Shown one piece after another: positions 6,637-7,242 of a stretch of 7,242 nt of DNA. The notes below the pieces were generated by a model. The model searched no databases. It was not told where the DNA came from and saw only the letters and a list, made by a program, of their open reading frames with translations. Source of the stretch: an uncultured bacterium. GTDB taxonomy: Bacteria > Bacteroidota > Bacteroidia > Bacteroidales > Bacteroidaceae. Each line of letters opens with the position of its first letter. Position 1 is the first letter of the stretch. The translations under genes were made by a program, and so were the position numbers. The DNA is taken from contig CALZMB010000115.1 in NCBI GenBank assembly GCA_945788485.1, forward strand, positions 1 to 7,242, given 5' to 3'.

Positions 6637-6673
6637 GGTGTGTGTACGGTAATGTTTTTTTATTTATTTTCTG

Positions 6674-6681
6674 CAAAGTTA
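6674..6681 (-). promoter_or_regulatory. -7 box of the Lrp/AsnC-type gene
   Basis: Minus-strand TAACTTTG followed by CAG is an exact TAnnTTTG -7 element. It would give a leader of about 30 bases. No clear TTTG is found 19-21 bases upstream, so the -33 is weak or replaced by activator contact. Confidence 0.55.
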
Positions 6682-6709
6682 CAAAATAAAACTGAGACGA
6701 GTGCGTGAG

Positions 6710-7159
6710 TTATGGTTTTTTAATAATTTCTGTTGCCGTGTAGCTTATTCGTAAGACGTTGGCCTTTCGGAGAACGGCTTTCACATCGCCAATCACTTTT
6801 GCCGGAATCTTCTTGTCGGCTTTCACGGAGACGGTTAGATATTGTTTCTCATCGTCTGGCAGGCGGCTGCGTTTTTTTTGCAGTGCGTTGGCGAGGCTTG
6901 TGATGTCTGTTGCCTCTTTGTCCAACTGCATAAGTATAGTGCCGTCAGTGTCATATCCAATGTATAGATATGTGACGGCATATCTCTTCTGAAGTTTCTG
7001 CAACTCGTTTCCCGACGGTATGGCAACATTCATGTTGACATCTGTCTGCCTCATGTACGTCACTATCATAAAGAAGAAGAGAACGGTGAAGATGAGGTCG
7101 GGGAGGGCGGAAGTGTTAAGCTCCGGGACATTCCTTTTTCGTTTGCTGTTCAGTTGCAT
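6710..7159 (-). CDS. exbD: ExbD/TolR-family biopolymer transport protein
   Basis: An inner-membrane protein that, with an ExbB/TolQ-type partner, uses the proton gradient to energise TonB (or Tol) and hence outer-membrane uptake. The topology is classical: a basic cytoplasmic N-terminus (residues 1-12, SKRKRN), one membrane segment at about 19-37, and a periplasmic domain to residue 149. D21 at the start of the membrane segment (ALPDLIFTVLFFFM) is the expected proton-conducting aspartate. The periplasmic part contains SVKADKKIPAKVIGDVKAVL (about 110-129), matching the family's conserved KAD...V..V end region. The length is typical. It is probably the distal gene of an Exb operon whose other members lie beyond the right edge; whether it serves TonB, Tol or another system is not decidable here. 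A repeat unit lies just upstream of its start. Confidence 0.92.
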   Translation of the reverse strand: MQLNSKRKRNVPELNTSALPDLIFTVLFFFMIVTYMRQTDVNMNVAIPSGNELQKLQKRYAVTYLYIGYDTDGTILMQLDKEATDITSLANALQKKRSRLPDDEKQYLTVSVKADKKIPAKVIGDVKAVLRKANVLRISYTATEIIKKP

Positions 7160-7172
7160 GGGCTTTTTTTAT

Positions 7173-7200
7173 AGTTGATAGTTTTTGAGTTGACGAGTTG
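7173..7200. repeat. Extra copy of the AGTTGACGAGTTG repeat in the spacer before exbD
   Basis: AGTTGACGAGTTG at 7188-7200 is identical to the inner part of the inverted 29-base units at 6063-6133. A degenerate half-unit AGTTGATAG lies at 7173, next to a T run at 7164-7170. The copy fills most of the 42-base gap between the upstream stop codon and exbD, so this family occurs in at least two spacers of the window. Confidence 0.6.
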
Positions 7201-7201
7201 T

Positions 7202-7242
7202 TTACCTCCCTTTGGTCAGTGGGTCCAAGGACAAATCTCTTT
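7202..7242 (-). CDS. Possible C-terminal end of an upstream gene, cut by the window edge
   Basis: One minus-strand frame reads RDLSLDPLTKGR and then TAA at 7202-7204, 42 bases before the exbD start. By the usual gene order this could be the end of an ExbB/MotA-type or a second ExbD-type protein, but twelve residues are too few to identify it. The other two frames are poorer: one stops at 7216, the other runs on into exbD. Confidence 0.35.
   Translation of the reverse strand, partial: RDLSLDPLTKGR

Overview
The window looks like a chromosomal segment from a Bacteroidales bacterium, most likely Prevotella or a close relative. The evidence is: -7 boxes of the Bacteroidetes form TAnnTTTG upstream of at least three genes; RlmH, Lrp/AsnC and ExbD proteins that read like the Bacteroidales versions; a large secreted pectate lyase ending in the short YNxxGQRV...KGI tail common in secreted Prevotella/Bacteroides proteins; and AT-rich spacers between GC-richer genes. 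The genus is inference; the phylum-level call is firmer.

Layout. Bases 1-248 carry no gene but hold a 168-base palindromic element (67-234). It ends 14 bases before a 1000-residue secreted polysaccharide lyase family 1 enzyme (249-3251, +). Thirteen bases after that gene begins a second, unrelated 172-base palindromic element (3265-3436), followed by a strong intrinsic terminator (3448-3498) serving the convergent phosphoglucomutase-type gene (3520-5262, -). A 213-base divergent promoter region with two small palindromes separates it from rlmH (5476-5946, +), encoding the 23S rRNA pseudouridine-1915 methyltransferase. The convergent spacer after rlmH (5947-6156) is packed with AGTTGACAAGTTG-type repeats in both orientations. 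Then come an Lrp/AsnC regulator (6157-6636, -) and an ExbD/TolR-family protein (6710-7159, -), both on the minus strand. The end of an upstream minus-strand gene probably enters the last 41 bases.

How the genes relate. Apart from a probable Exb-type operon entering from the right edge, the genes look like independent units. The pectate lyase would cleave homogalacturonan outside the cytoplasm. The sugar-phosphate mutase, RlmH and Lrp are housekeeping or regulatory genes. ExbD is part of a proton-driven energy-transduction complex of the sort that powers TonB-dependent uptake.

The unusual content lies mostly between the genes: two nested palindromic elements bracketing the pectate lyase almost flush with its ends, and a repeat family present in two different spacers. 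Within the pectate lyase, one normally invariant arginine of the active-site motif appears to be glycine. I did not find a convincing new multi-gene system.
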